Shown here: piece by piece, positions 1 to 7,935 of the stretch
How positions within the stretch are numbered: the stretch's first letter is position 1
Layout: each line of letters begins with the position of its first letter
NCBI GenBank assembly: GCA_002729495.1
Contig: PBYE01000050.1
Location: 1-64,000 of the forward strand
DNA: 64,000 nucleotides
Direction of reading: 5' to 3'
Source: Chromatiales bacterium
GTDB lineage: Bacteria > Pseudomonadota > Gammaproteobacteria > Steroidobacterales > GCA-2729495
Made by a program: the position numbers and the translations under genes
Notes under the pieces: generated by a model
The model's database searches: none
Told to the model about the DNA's origin: nothing
Seen by the model: only the letters and a program-made list of their open reading frames with translations

Positions 1-179
1 CAGAGTAAATACTCATGATTTTTACACTGACCGCAATACGCATCTTCCTACGCATCCACCCCAGCAATCCCAGCCCTACTATAGTGAAGATATGCGAGAA
101 AGTGCAGCGCCAGTGCAGCCTATAGAGGGGGAATTACTCAGGAACTAGGCAAAAAAGGCCTATAACTAATTGATAAATG

Positions 180-266
180 TGGTGCCCGGGGCGAGACTTG
201 AACTCGCACGACCTCTCGGTCAACGGATTTTAAGTCCGCAGCGTCTACCAATTCCGCCACCCGGGC
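180..266 (-). tRNA. tRNA-Leu (anticodon UAA)
   Basis: Read on the minus strand this is an 87-nt class II tRNA with a seven-base-pair acceptor stem (GCCCGGG/CCCGGGC), a GGTAGACGC D-arm, the anticodon loop ACTTAAAA with UAA, a long variable arm, the GTTCAAGTC T-arm and an encoded CCA end. It is the last tRNA of the uvrC-pgsA-Gly-Cys-Leu order known from Escherichia coli (glyW-cysT-leuZ), but here it lies about 1.1 kb from tRNA-Cys instead of being tightly linked. Confidence 0.97.
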
Positions 267-365
267 CCGGGATGGGCCGCAATTATCGTCTTTTGTTGAT
301 TAGGTCTGCAAATGGCGGTATCGCCATATATGTTGTGGCCACCCGGATTTTCCCGGATAGCTCTT

Positions 366-581
366 TCAGGGAAACAGCAAATCGAGCCCTGCCCGAAACG
401 AAAGTTCGTAAACTTCTGCGTGGGTCGTGTCGTAAGGCCGATAAACCAGGTTGAAATCCGCGTAGTTTCTGTCGGACAGGAAGACGTAGAAACCGCTGAC
501 CGAGAAAACATTGCCGGCCGTGGCCGAGGTCAGAATCAGGTTAACCGGCAGCTGGCTTGTCACGTCCGCCCAGAGGGTCAT
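366..581 (-). other. short open frame, possible gene remnant, in a 267-745 stretch without clear genes
   Basis: The 479 bases between tRNA-Leu and the next gene hold no convincing complete gene. This 71-codon minus frame has protein-like alternating hydrophobic and polar residues (for example VNLILTSATAGNVF and ADFNLVYRPYD), which could be the tail of a decayed beta-rich protein. No ribosome binding site is seen, the frame is stopped just upstream of the ATG, and no family is recognised. It may be noise. Confidence 0.2.
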
Positions 582-745
582 CAGGATTAGGGAGTTACCC
601 CTACATATGGCCTAAAATAGGCTATTTCGAGCGTTTTCTTAGGCTGGGAGGAACGATGGGGTCTGGGGATCAAATAGCGGCAGCTTAGCGCTCTCGCGAC
701 ACTGGACTAGCGGCTTTCCCTATACATGGCGATTAGAATCATGAA

Positions 746-1150
746 ATGAGTGACTCTACCGAGCAAAAGGTGATAGCCGCATTGCGGAAAGACTTTGAAG
801 AAACTTACCGCGATATGGATAGGCGCATTTCGCGCGTCCAATCGGATTTAAAGGAGATTCAGAATCTTGAGAAGTTGACACAGGAAAAGCTTGGACGTTT
901 GTCCATCCGCGAGTCAAAAATAGAAAATCAAGTTCGAAAGACTGATGACGAGAGGAAAAGCCTTTGCAGACGGCTGCAGGAGTTACAAGAACTGACCGCT
1001 GACGAAAAGGCGCTACTTAACAGGTTGTATTGCCTGAAAGCAGATGTCGTACAGCAATTAGCCGGGCTAGATGAAATGGAGGAATCCCGAGAACTAATGA
1101 GTGATGGCGACAAAAAACTTCTTGACCGAATGCTACAGGGAGACAGTTGA
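746..1150 (+). CDS. small coiled-coil protein of unknown function
   Basis: A 134-residue, strongly charged, cysteine-poor protein with no signal peptide or membrane segment. Nearly all of it (about residues 8-125) shows the Leu/Ile spacing and Glu/Lys/Arg richness of a long alpha-helical coiled coil, for example LKEIQNLEKLTQEKLGRL and LQELQELTADEKALL. It lies opposite in direction to the flanking tRNA genes, inside the enlarged gap between tRNA-Cys and tRNA-Leu, and next to a duplicated tRNA-Cys 3' end, so it may have come in with an integrated element. No enzymatic motif is visible. Confidence 0.5.
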   Translation: MSDSTEQKVIAALRKDFEETYRDMDRRISRVQSDLKEIQNLEKLTQEKLGRLSIRESKIENQVRKTDDERKSLCRRLQELQELTADEKALLNRLYCLKADVVQQLAGLDEMEESRELMSDGDKKLLDRMLQGDS

Positions 1151-1215
1151 AAGTGATCGTTCCCCACGTTTTACTGTTACTTACCGATCTTGCCGAACGT
1201 CGGCGAACGAGGAAA

Positions 1216-1240
1216 TGGAGGCTAGGGTCGGAATCGAACC
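1216..1240 (-). repeat. duplicated 3' end of tRNA-Cys (att-like)
   Basis: These 25 bases are identical to the 3' end (CCA, discriminator, acceptor strand and part of the T-arm) of the complete tRNA-Cys at 1388-1461, in the same orientation and about 172 bp downstream of it. The identity starts exactly at the CCA and stops inside the T-arm, the typical shape of an attachment-site duplication left by a tRNA-targeting integrase. No integrase lies between the copies. Confidence 0.75.
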
Positions 1241-1357
1241 CGCAGCGTGCAGCGATAGGTTAGAAAACGGAAACGCAACAGTGCGCTGCGAGCGAGAGTA
1301 GGCCTGAAAATAGCACCCTTTTCCTCGGCGGTGATTCCCCCTGGCACTAAACACGGT

Positions 1358-1378
1358 CGGCCCGCTTTGTGCGGGCCG
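1358..1378 (-). terminator. hairpin downstream of tRNA-Cys
   Basis: An 8-bp GC-rich inverted repeat (CGGCCCGC / GCGGGCCG) with a five-base loop lies ten bases beyond the CCA end of tRNA-Cys. There is no U-tract, so it may be a processing signal or weak terminator rather than a true intrinsic terminator. Confidence 0.4.
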
Positions 1379-1387
1379 GCGAGTGTT

Positions 1388-1461
1388 TGGAGGCTAGGGT
1401 CGGAATCGAACCGGCGTACACGGAGTTGCAGTCCGCTGCATAACCACTCTGCCACCTAGCC
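1388..1461 (-). tRNA. tRNA-Cys (anticodon GCA)
   Basis: Minus-strand 74-nt tRNA: GGCTAGG acceptor, GGTTATGCAG D-loop region, anticodon loop with GCA (GACTGCAAC), GGTTCGATTCC T-arm, U discriminator and encoded CCA. It lies between tRNA-Gly and tRNA-Leu as in the E. coli glyW-cysT-leuZ cluster. Its last 25 bases are duplicated at 1216-1240. Confidence 0.97.
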
Positions 1462-1492
1462 TTGGTGAGATCGGGCGGCACTTTAGCACAAG

Positions 1493-1522
1493 AAAGGCCC
1501 GGCATTCGCATGCCGGGCCTTT
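1493..1522 (-). terminator. strong hairpin between tRNA-Gly and tRNA-Cys
   Basis: A perfect 13-bp inverted repeat (AAAGGCCCGGCAT / ATGCCGGGCCTTT) with a four-base loop. On the minus strand it ends in CCTTTCTT, resembling an intrinsic terminator, and it could also act on the plus strand. It separates the two tRNAs and may partly insulate them or serve as a processing site. Confidence 0.6.
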
Positions 1523-1533
1523 GCTTTGAAGTA

Positions 1534-1609
1534 TGGAGCGGGCAACCAGGTTCGAACTGGCGACCTCAACCTTGGCAAGGTTGCGCTCTACCAACTGAGC
1601 TATGCCCGC
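1534..1609 (-). tRNA. tRNA-Gly (anticodon GCC)
   Basis: Minus-strand 76-nt tRNA: GCGGGCA acceptor, GCTCAGTTGGTAGAGC D-arm, anticodon loop TTGCCAA, GGTTCGAACC-type T-arm and encoded CCA. It follows pgsA by 36 bp, the conserved arrangement in gammaproteobacteria, so read-through from the uvrC-pgsA operon is likely. Confidence 0.97.
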
Positions 1610-1645
1610 TTCGGGAGGCCTATCTTAAGGCCGGTCCGGGCCGTG

Positions 1646-2254
1646 TCAAGAAGGGTCGCCGGTGGCCGTGAGGTGTGGCCAGGCTGCCCGGAGATAGGTG
1701 TACATTGACCACATGGTCAGGCCCGCGGCCACCACGACCAGCCCGAAGCCGATCCCGTAGGCCGGGATAAAACCGAATATCGGGTAGGTGTAAAGCATGG
1801 CGCCTACGCCAACCAGTTGCAGGATGGTTTTGATTTTCGCGATTCCCGTTACCGCGACCTGGTGGCGTTCACCCAGTTCAGCCATCCATTCACGCAACGC
1901 CGAGATAACGATTTCACGGCCAATGATTATTGCGGCGCAGACCGCGAGGACATTCTCATGCCTGGGTACCAACGCCAGTTCATGTTGTGGCGCCGCCCAC
2001 AGGATTAGCACCAGCGCAGTCGCCACCATGAGTTTGTCCGCGACCGGATCGAGGAAGGCACCGAAGCGTGATGTCATGTTCAGCTTGCGTGCGAGGTAAC
2101 CATCGAGCCAGTCGGTTAGTCCGGCCAGCGTGAAAATGACCGCCGCGATTGGCTTCGACCATGTGCCCGGTAGCATGAACACAAGCACCACCATCGGGAT
2201 CGCAGCAATCCTGATCCACGTCAGCATCAGCGCAATGTTGAATCTTGCTGCCAC
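1646..2254 (-). CDS. pgsA: CDP-diacylglycerol--glycerol-3-phosphate 3-phosphatidyltransferase
   Basis: Makes phosphatidylglycerol phosphate from CDP-diacylglycerol and glycerol-3-phosphate, the committed step to acidic phospholipids, in the inner membrane. The 202-residue protein carries the full CDP-alcohol phosphotransferase signature: DG at residues 51-52, AR at 55-56, G65, D69 and D73. Several hydrophobic segments flank it (about 8-30, 35-50, 85-125 and 155-190). The length matches the family (E. coli 182). It lies downstream of uvrC and upstream of tRNA-Gly, as in E. coli, and is probably co-transcribed with uvrC. Confidence 0.96.
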   Translation of the reverse strand: MAARFNIALMLTWIRIAAIPMVVLVFMLPGTWSKPIAAVIFTLAGLTDWLDGYLARKLNMTSRFGAFLDPVADKLMVATALVLILWAAPQHELALVPRHENVLAVCAAIIIGREIVISALREWMAELGERHQVAVTGIAKIKTILQLVGVGAMLYTYPIFGFIPAYGIGFGLVVVAAGLTMWSMYTYLRAAWPHLTATGDPS

Positions 2255-2332
2255 AATAACCTGTCTGAAGCCTATTTAATGGACGCTATCTTAACGCGGT
2301 ATCACCCGCGGATGAAATTTGGGCGATACGGT

Positions 2333-4165
2333 TTATGAACCGTCATGAAAGCGGTCGTAGATTTTCTCTGCAAGCCCGGGACTGATGCCCGGTACTTTTT
2401 TAAGGTCGCTTACCCCTGCCCGCCTGACACCCTGTAGCCCGCCGAAAAACCGCAGCAGTTCACGGCGCTTTTTCGGCCCGATCCCGGGAATACCTTCCAG
2501 GGGCGATTGCTGTCGCGATTTACCGCGTCGTTGACGATGCGCCGTAATCGCAAAGCGATGCGCCTCGTCGCGGATCTGCTGGATGACATGCAGCGCCGGT
2601 GAATCACTGGGCAACTGCAGTTCCCGCCTTGCTCCGTGCACGTGAATAGTCTCTTTGCCGGGCCTCCGTTCCGGCCCCTTGGCGACCGCGGCCAGCACCG
2701 GCCCGTCGAATTCCAGTTCATCCAGTTCCCTGGCGGCCGCGCTTAACTGCCCCTTGCCCCCATCCACCAGGATCAGGTCGGGCACGGGCGCTTCGCCGTT
2801 CTTGACGCGCGTGTAGCGACGCCGGATCGCCTGGGCGATCGCGCCGTAGTCGTCGCCTGCTTCAACGTCCTTGATATTGAAACGCCGGTAGTCCGCCTTC
2901 ACGGGCCCTTCACTGCCGAACACCACGCAGGAGGCAACTGTCTGGTCGCCCGCGGTATGGCTGATGTCGAAGCATTCAATGCGCGCGGGTGCCGCGCCCA
3001 GTTCCAGGGCATCGGCCAGTTCCTGCAACTGCCTGTCGACGGTGGCCCTGCCTGCGAGTTTCATCAGCAGGGCTTCGCGTGCGTTCGCTTCGGCCATTTC
3101 CACCCAGCCACGCCGGCTGCCGCGTACATTGACCCGGATTGAGACTTTTGATGAGTTGCGGGCGCCCAGTGTTTCTTCAAGTACCGCCGCGTCATCCGGC
3201 AATGCATTAACAAGAATCTCCCGCGGCACCGGGCCACTGAAATAGTGCTGGCTGATAAATGCACGCATGACCTCGTCGGCGCCGTGCTCGGCATTGCTGT
3301 GCGGAAAAAAACTGCGGCTGCCGAGCACACGACCGCCGCGGATCATCACGGCCACTACCGCCCACGAACCTCCCTCGCCAAACACCGCCAGCGCATCTGT
3401 ATCAATGTGCTTCTCGTCCGTGATGGACTGTTTGGCCTGCAGGCTCTTAATTGCGGCTATCTGGTCGCGCAGCTGGGCGGCCAGTTCATATTGTTTTGAT
3501 TCCGAGGCCCTGTCCATGCGGTCGGCGAGCTCGTCGACCACACTCGCGTCCCGCCCTTCCAGGAACAGGACGGCATGCTTAACGTTACGTACATAGTCTT
3601 CTGTATCGATCAGGCCGACGCAGGGGGCCGTGCACCTTTTTATCTGGTGTTGCAGGCACGGGCGCGCGCGGTTCGCAAAGAACGTCTCATCACAGGGCCG
3701 CACGCGGAAAAGTTTCTGAACATGCGTCAGTATCTGCCGGACCGCCGCTGCGTTCGGGTACGGGCCGAGGAAGCGCCCCCCCGTGTTGCGGGCACCGCGG
3801 TGAAACTCGAAGGCCGGGAATTCCTTGTCGGTACTTACGTGTATGTAGGGATAGCCCTTGCCGTCACGTAGCAGCACATTGAAATACGGCTGGTGTTCCT
3901 TGATCAGGTTCAGTTCCAGTAGCAATGCCTCTTTCTCGGAACCGGTGACGGTGATCTGCACATCGCGCGTCTGCGCCATCAGGGCCATGGTCTTCGGATG
4001 GTGCGCCTTGCTGCCGAAGTAACTCGACACGCGCTTTTTCAGGTCGCGTGCCTTGCCGACGTAGATGACTGCACCCTCCCCGTCGACCATGCGGTACACG
4101 CCGGGCTTGTGGGTGAGCGAGTTCAGAAAGCTTTCCTGGTCGAAAGCCCTGGCCTTGTCGTTCAT
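2333..4165 (-). CDS. uvrC: UvrABC excinuclease subunit C
   Basis: Makes both incisions around a lesion in nucleotide excision repair, acting on the UvrB-DNA complex. The 610-residue product has the N-terminal GIY-YIG nuclease (KPGVYRMVDGEGAVIYVGKA, about residues 20-40), the UVR motif that contacts UvrB (YELAAQLRDQIAAIKSL, near 205-225), the RNase-H-like UvrC nuclease core (around FDISHTAGD and LILVDGGKGQL) and two C-terminal helix-hairpin-helix motifs (IPGIGPKKRRELL, VPGISPGLAEKIY). The chosen ATG lies one base after the TGA of the upstream glycosylase gene, suggesting translational coupling; an in-frame ATG 18 bases earlier is an alternative. Length equals E. coli UvrC. Confidence 0.97.
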   Translation of the reverse strand: MNDKARAFDQESFLNSLTHKPGVYRMVDGEGAVIYVGKARDLKKRVSSYFGSKAHHPKTMALMAQTRDVQITVTGSEKEALLLELNLIKEHQPYFNVLLRDGKGYPYIHVSTDKEFPAFEFHRGARNTGGRFLGPYPNAAAVRQILTHVQKLFRVRPCDETFFANRARPCLQHQIKRCTAPCVGLIDTEDYVRNVKHAVLFLEGRDASVVDELADRMDRASESKQYELAAQLRDQIAAIKSLQAKQSITDEKHIDTDALAVFGEGGSWAVVAVMIRGGRVLGSRSFFPHSNAEHGADEVMRAFISQHYFSGPVPREILVNALPDDAAVLEETLGARNSSKVSIRVNVRGSRRGWVEMAEANAREALLMKLAGRATVDRQLQELADALELGAAPARIECFDISHTAGDQTVASCVVFGSEGPVKADYRRFNIKDVEAGDDYGAIAQAIRRRYTRVKNGEAPVPDLILVDGGKGQLSAAARELDELEFDGPVLAAVAKGPERRPGKETIHVHGARRELQLPSDSPALHVIQQIRDEAHRFAITAHRQRRGKSRQQSPLEGIPGIGPKKRRELLRFFGGLQGVRRAGVSDLKKVPGISPGLAEKIYDRFHDGS

Positions 4166-4166
4166 G

Positions 4167-4808
4167 TCAGGCTGCGGCGGCATCGAGGTGTTGCCGGGCA
4201 GTTGCGAATACAGCGCTGAACATGGCCGGCGTCAGGCGTCGTGTTTGCGTGTTGTAACGACTGCAGTGATACGAGCTGAGTAAACGCAGGCCATTGGCAA
4301 GCGTGAAGTTGTTGCCGTGCCCAAACGCATAATCGGCTTGTCGCAACCCAAAAGCCTTCAGTACAGCCCGGTGGGCGACGCCACCGAGCGCGAGCACGAT
4401 ACCCCCGGCCGGAATCGTCGCGAGTTCTTCGGCCAGGTAATCGTTGCAGGTTGTAACTTCCGCACCAGTGGGTTTGTTTTGTGGCGGCAGGCAGCGCACC
4501 GCGTTGGTAATCCGGCAATCAATCAGTTCCAGGCCATCGTCCGGCGCCAAGGCCTCGGCCTGGTTGGCGAAGCCGTTCGCATGCAGCGTCGAATACAAAA
4601 GAATCCCGGCATGATCGCCGGTGAACGGGCGGCCGGTTGCGTTCGCCCCGTGCATGCCGGGCGCGAGGCCTACGACGAGCAAGCGTGCCCGCGGGTCGCC
4701 GAAGGACGGTACCGGCTGTGCGTGGTAATCCGGATATTTCTGCCGCACCTCGGCAAGAAAACCGGCCAGCCGCTCACAGCGGGTGCAGTTGAGACTGAAC
4801 GCGCTCAT
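4167..4808 (-). CDS. uracil-DNA glycosylase family protein (family 5 / UdgB-like)
   Basis: A 213-residue protein of the uracil-DNA glycosylase superfamily, which removes uracil or other deaminated bases to start base excision repair. The motif LLVVGLAPGMHGANATGRPF followed by TGDHAG matches the GLAPG..GANRTGR.FTGD pattern of family 5 enzymes. Near the N-terminus, CTRC and later conserved cysteines (ITNAVRCLPP) fit the iron-sulfur cluster ligands of families 4 and 5. The ATG at 4808 is preferred because sequence upstream of it is repeat-like. Its stop abuts the uvrC start, so two DNA-repair genes form one unit. Exact substrate range is not readable. Confidence 0.8.
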   Translation of the reverse strand: MSAFSLNCTRCERLAGFLAEVRQKYPDYHAQPVPSFGDPRARLLVVGLAPGMHGANATGRPFTGDHAGILLYSTLHANGFANQAEALAPDDGLELIDCRITNAVRCLPPQNKPTGAEVTTCNDYLAEELATIPAGGIVLALGGVAHRAVLKAFGLRQADYAFGHGNNFTLANGLRLLSSYHCSRYNTQTRRLTPAMFSAVFATARQHLDAAAA

Positions 4809-4866
4809 GGGCTTTAGCTTAACCGCTCGGCGCCGCCTGTAGGAGCGTCTGCATAGGAGTGTCTGT

Positions 4867-4909
4867 AGGAGCGGCTTTAGCAATTGCAGCCGCCACTAAA
4901 GCCGCTCCT
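4867..4909. repeat. REP-like palindromic element
   Basis: Perfect 14-bp inverted arms (AGGAGCGGCTTTAG / CTAAAGCCGCTCCT) around a 15-base loop, with degenerate extra half-copies just to the left (TAGGAGCGTCT and TAGGAGTGTCT at 4840-4865). It belongs to the dispersed family also seen near 7.9, 21.0 and 40.4 kb. It occupies the gap between the glycosylase gene and the DAHP synthase gene; the rest of 4910-5081 shows no gene. Confidence 0.85.
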
Positions 4910-5081
4910 GCAGCCCTCGGCATTAACAGCCGCTACTTCGTCTACTTTCCGCTAAAAGGGACAGCGGCCGGATTTATCCGCCGCGCCGGCGAGCGCGGAG
5001 AATCGCTCGGCGAACGAGTTTCCAGTGTTTGAGAGAGATGAGCGATTCGTAGAGCCAGTTCGCCGGCTTCTCCGGCGGATC

Positions 5082-6443
5082 CTAGCGCCGCAGGCCTGCC
5101 AACAACATTGCCATTTCCATCGCCTGCTCATAGTTCAGGCGTGGATCGACCTGCGTGTGGTAAGCGCGTTCCAGGTCGGTGTCCTTAAGACCCCTCGCGC
5201 CGCCGGTGCATTCGGTGACGTTTTCGCCCGTCAGCTCGAAGTGCACGCCACCCAGCCAGGTACCCATGTCGCGGTGAATCCTGAACGATGCTTCGAGTTC
5301 AGCGAGGATGTTCTCGAAGCGACGGGTTTTAAGGCCTGTTGATGAGCTTTCCGTGTTGCCATGCATGGGATCGCACATCCACAGCACGCGCGCATCCGTT
5401 GCAGCAACCGTTTCGATCAGCCTGGGCAGCCCGTCCTCGACAGCTTCCGCCCCGAAGCGATGGATCAGCGTCAGGCGCCCGGGCACGTTGTCGGGATTAA
5501 GTTTCTCGATCAGCCCAAGCAGCCAGTCGGCCGTCATGCCCGGACCCAGCTTGATACCCATTGGGTTGACGATGCCGCGGAAGTATTCGACATGGGCGTC
5601 ATCAACGGCGGCCGTGCGCATCCCGATCCATGGGAAATGGGTGCACAGGTTGTACCACTTGCCCCGGTGCTTCAGGAACCGCGTTTGTGCCTGCTCATAC
5701 GGCAACTGCAGGCCCTCGTGCGAGGTGTAGAACTCAATCCGCCGGGTCGCGTGAACCTGGTTGCCGGAAATCGATTCGAAAAAATCCAGCGACTTCGAAA
5801 TGGCGCCGGTTATTTCATGGTATTCATCGGCCAGCGGCGAGTGCTGCACCCAGTCGAGGTCCCAGTTTTCGGGATGATGCAGGTCGGCGAAACCGCCGTC
5901 GATCAGGGAGCGAATAAAATTTAGCGTCAGGGCGGCACGTTCATAACCACGCAGCATCAGTTCCGGATCGGGCACGCGGTCTTCCGGGGTGAAATCACCC
6001 CGGTTAACCAGGTCGCCCCTGAAGCTGGGCAAAGACATTCCGTCGCGTGTTTCCATGTCGGCGGAGCGGGGTTTGGCGTACTGCCCGCCCATGCGACCGA
6101 TACGTATGATCGGTTTCTGCAGGCCATACAACAGTACGAGGCTCATCTGCAGCAGGATCTTGAGCTTCTGGGCGATGATCTCGGAACGGCAGTCTGCGAA
6201 AGTCTCGGCGCAGTCACCACCCTGGAGCACAAAGGCTTCGCCCGCTTGTGCGGCAGCGATATGGTCCCGCAGGGCTTCCACTTCCCAGCTTGTGACCAGT
6301 GGTGGCAGCTTCCCGAGGCGCTCGACGACGTCCCCGACCTGCGCATGGTCGGAGTACACCGGTTGCTGGCTGGCGTTACAGGCCTGCCAGCTGTCGGGGC
6401 GCCAGCTGTCTTTATCCTCAGTCATGGTTGTGGAATATGCCAT
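5082..6443 (-). CDS. class II 3-deoxy-7-phosphoheptulonate (DAHP) synthase
   Basis: Condenses phosphoenolpyruvate and erythrose-4-phosphate to DAHP, entering the shikimate pathway. The 453-residue protein is of the plant/Mycobacterium-type class II, not the E. coli AroFGH type. It shows DSWRPDSWQACNASQQPVY, PPLVTSWEVEAL, AFVLQGGDCAETF, MGGQYAKPRS and WMCDPMHGNTE, all family hallmarks that include the metal-binding Cys, His and Asp and the PEP-binding residues. An internal ATG six codons on is a possible start. It is transcribed alone, flanked by a REP region and an unrelated hydrolase. A second, class I DAHP synthase may exist elsewhere. Confidence 0.93.
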   Translation of the reverse strand: MAYSTTMTEDKDSWRPDSWQACNASQQPVYSDHAQVGDVVERLGKLPPLVTSWEVEALRDHIAAAQAGEAFVLQGGDCAETFADCRSEIIAQKLKILLQMSLVLLYGLQKPIIRIGRMGGQYAKPRSADMETRDGMSLPSFRGDLVNRGDFTPEDRVPDPELMLRGYERAALTLNFIRSLIDGGFADLHHPENWDLDWVQHSPLADEYHEITGAISKSLDFFESISGNQVHATRRIEFYTSHEGLQLPYEQAQTRFLKHRGKWYNLCTHFPWIGMRTAAVDDAHVEYFRGIVNPMGIKLGPGMTADWLLGLIEKLNPDNVPGRLTLIHRFGAEAVEDGLPRLIETVAATDARVLWMCDPMHGNTESSSTGLKTRRFENILAELEASFRIHRDMGTWLGGVHFELTGENVTECTGGARGLKDTDLERAYHTQVDPRLNYEQAMEMAMLLAGLRR

Positions 6444-6488
6444 AAGTGGCTGGCAGATTTAAGGAAATAGATCGATTTTGCTGCAGGC

Positions 6489-7403
6489 TTAGTTGCCGGC
6501 GGCCGCGGAGGCTGCCGCACTGTCGTAAACGATCTTCACAAAGCGGTCTGGCGGCATGAAATCCCAGGCCCATTTCTGGTCATAGTTGTAGCTGGGCCGC
6601 AGTTTCAGCACTTCCTCGACTGTCTTGCCCTCCTCGACCAGTGTATTCACCCGGCTGTGTACCGTTGCCAGCATCAGCCTGAATTCTTTGAGGCCCTCGA
6701 TGTCGCTAACGGGGCCGTGACCGGGGATGAGCTGCATATCGGCGTTCAGCATCGGCAACATGGCGTCAATCGCATCGATCATGCCCTGCACCGAACCGCC
6801 TGCGCTGATGTCGACGACCGGGTACATACCGTTAAAAAACAGGTCGCCGAGATGGGCGATATTGGCCTCCTCGAAGATCAGGATAGAGTCCCCGTCAGTG
6901 TGCGCCGGCGGCAGGTGAATGGCCTTAATCGTATTTCTGTTCAGGTGCAGGGTCAGGGTGTTGTCGAAGGTAACGACCGGCAGCGCCACATTCGACGACG
7001 CCGGCGTCTCGTTATTAAAGAGCGCTGAAGACTGCTTTGTGCTCATGCGCTCGCGCACGTTGTCGTGCGCGATGATCTGCGCACCCTTCTCACCAAAGTG
7101 CTTGTTGCCACCGGTATGGTCGAAATGCCAGTGGGTATTAAAGATCATCTTGACGGGGTCGTCACTGATGGTCGCGATCGCGGCTTCAATTTTCTCTGCC
7201 AGCGGCGGCATATCGTCATCGATAATAAATGTGCCGTCTTTTCCTGTGGTTACGCCGATATTGCCGCCCATGCCCATCACAACGTGGATGTTGTCGCTTA
7301 GCGGGATGACTTTGACTTCTACATCTGCGGCCGACTGCGCGTGCACTGCGGCACTGCAAACAAGCACCGCGATCAGTGCGCAGGAATACTTAAAGCCTTG
7401 CAT
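6489..7403 (-). CDS. exported metallo-beta-lactamase-fold hydrolase
   Basis: A 304-residue protein with a signal peptide (hydrophobic 8-20, cleavage after VHAQ or nearby) and the metallo-beta-lactamase metal motif NTHWHFDHTGG at about residues 110-120. Later metal ligands appear as PPAHTDGD and PGHGP. Such periplasmic MBL proteins include quinoprotein-relay hydrolases, lactonases and class B3-like enzymes; the sequence alone does not fix the substrate. It stands alone, divergent from the truncated nfeD gene. A second exported MBL protein, not closely alike, occurs at 62.6-63.6 kb. Confidence 0.85.
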   Translation of the reverse strand: MQGFKYSCALIAVLVCSAAVHAQSAADVEVKVIPLSDNIHVVMGMGGNIGVTTGKDGTFIIDDDMPPLAEKIEAAIATISDDPVKMIFNTHWHFDHTGGNKHFGEKGAQIIAHDNVRERMSTKQSSALFNNETPASSNVALPVVTFDNTLTLHLNRNTIKAIHLPPAHTDGDSILIFEEANIAHLGDLFFNGMYPVVDISAGGSVQGMIDAIDAMLPMLNADMQLIPGHGPVSDIEGLKEFRLMLATVHSRVNTLVEEGKTVEEVLKLRPSYNYDQKWAWDFMPPDRFVKIVYDSAAASAAAGN

Positions 7404-7524
7404 TGAATCCGTCCGTTGTTATTCGTGTTACGGCGTCGCATACCTTAGCATGCCGCACCGATGGCGGTTCGCAAGCCGCTGCGCCGCCCTGCTATTATGA
7501 ATACTTGGATCTGAGGGCTAAGCG

Positions 7525-7923
7525 ATGCAGATCGTTAGTGTTGCAGTAAAGCAGCTGATGCTTCTCGCTACATTTATGGTGGCCTGCGCTGCACACGCGG
7601 CTGCGGATACCGCCCTCATCCTGCAGATCGACTCAGCCATTGGCCCGGCATCGGCAGATTTCATCCTTGACGGCATTCGCAAGGCCGAGGACGAGGGCTA
7701 CGAGTTGCTGATACTCGAGATGGATACCCCGGGCGGCCTTGATTCGGCCATGCGGGACATCATCAAGGCGATACTCGCCTCCGAAGTACCCGTCGTAACC
7801 TTCGTATCGCCCGGCGGATCGCGGGCCGCGAGTGCGGGTACTTACATCCTGTACGCAAGCCATGTCGCAGCCATGACGCCGGCGAGCAACCTAGGTGCAG
7901 CGACCCCCGTGCAGATCGGCTAA
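7525..7923 (+). pseudogene. truncated NfeD-family ClpP-class serine protease (N-terminal part only)
   Basis: The 132 residues match the start of membrane-bound NfeD proteases, which are normally about 430-470 residues long and cut stomatin/slipin partners. Visible are a signal peptide (to about residue 27), DTALILQIDSAIGPASADF, LEMDTPGGLDSAMRDI and the catalytic-serine region RAASAGTYILYASHVAAMTP. The frame ends abruptly after ATPVQIG because a REP-like sequence supplies the TAA. The rest of the protease core, the membrane helices and the OB-fold NfeD domain are all missing, and no slipin gene is nearby. It is very likely non-functional. Confidence 0.85.
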
Positions 7924-7935
7924 AGCCGCTCCTAC
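7917..7935. repeat. REP-like half element supplying two stop codons
   Basis: CGGCTAAAGCCGCTCCTAC matches the REP core found at 21.07 and 40.35 kb. Its TAA ends the truncated nfeD frame on the plus strand, and its CTA (TAG on the minus strand) ends mazG. The repeat therefore sits exactly at the junction of the two convergent genes. Confidence 0.85.

Noticed and set aside
1216-1300. A second functional tRNA-Cys
   Set aside because: Only the 3' 25 bases are present; the anticodon arm, D-arm and 5' acceptor strand are missing.
746-1461. Complete prophage or integrative element at tRNA-Cys
   Set aside because: No integrase, relaxase or phage structural gene is visible; only the att-like repeat and one small coiled-coil gene remain.
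4809-4883. N-terminal extension of the uracil-DNA glycosylase gene
   Set aside because: The extra 25 codons are arginine-rich, derived from degenerate REP-like sequence, and upstream of the first residues conserved in the family.
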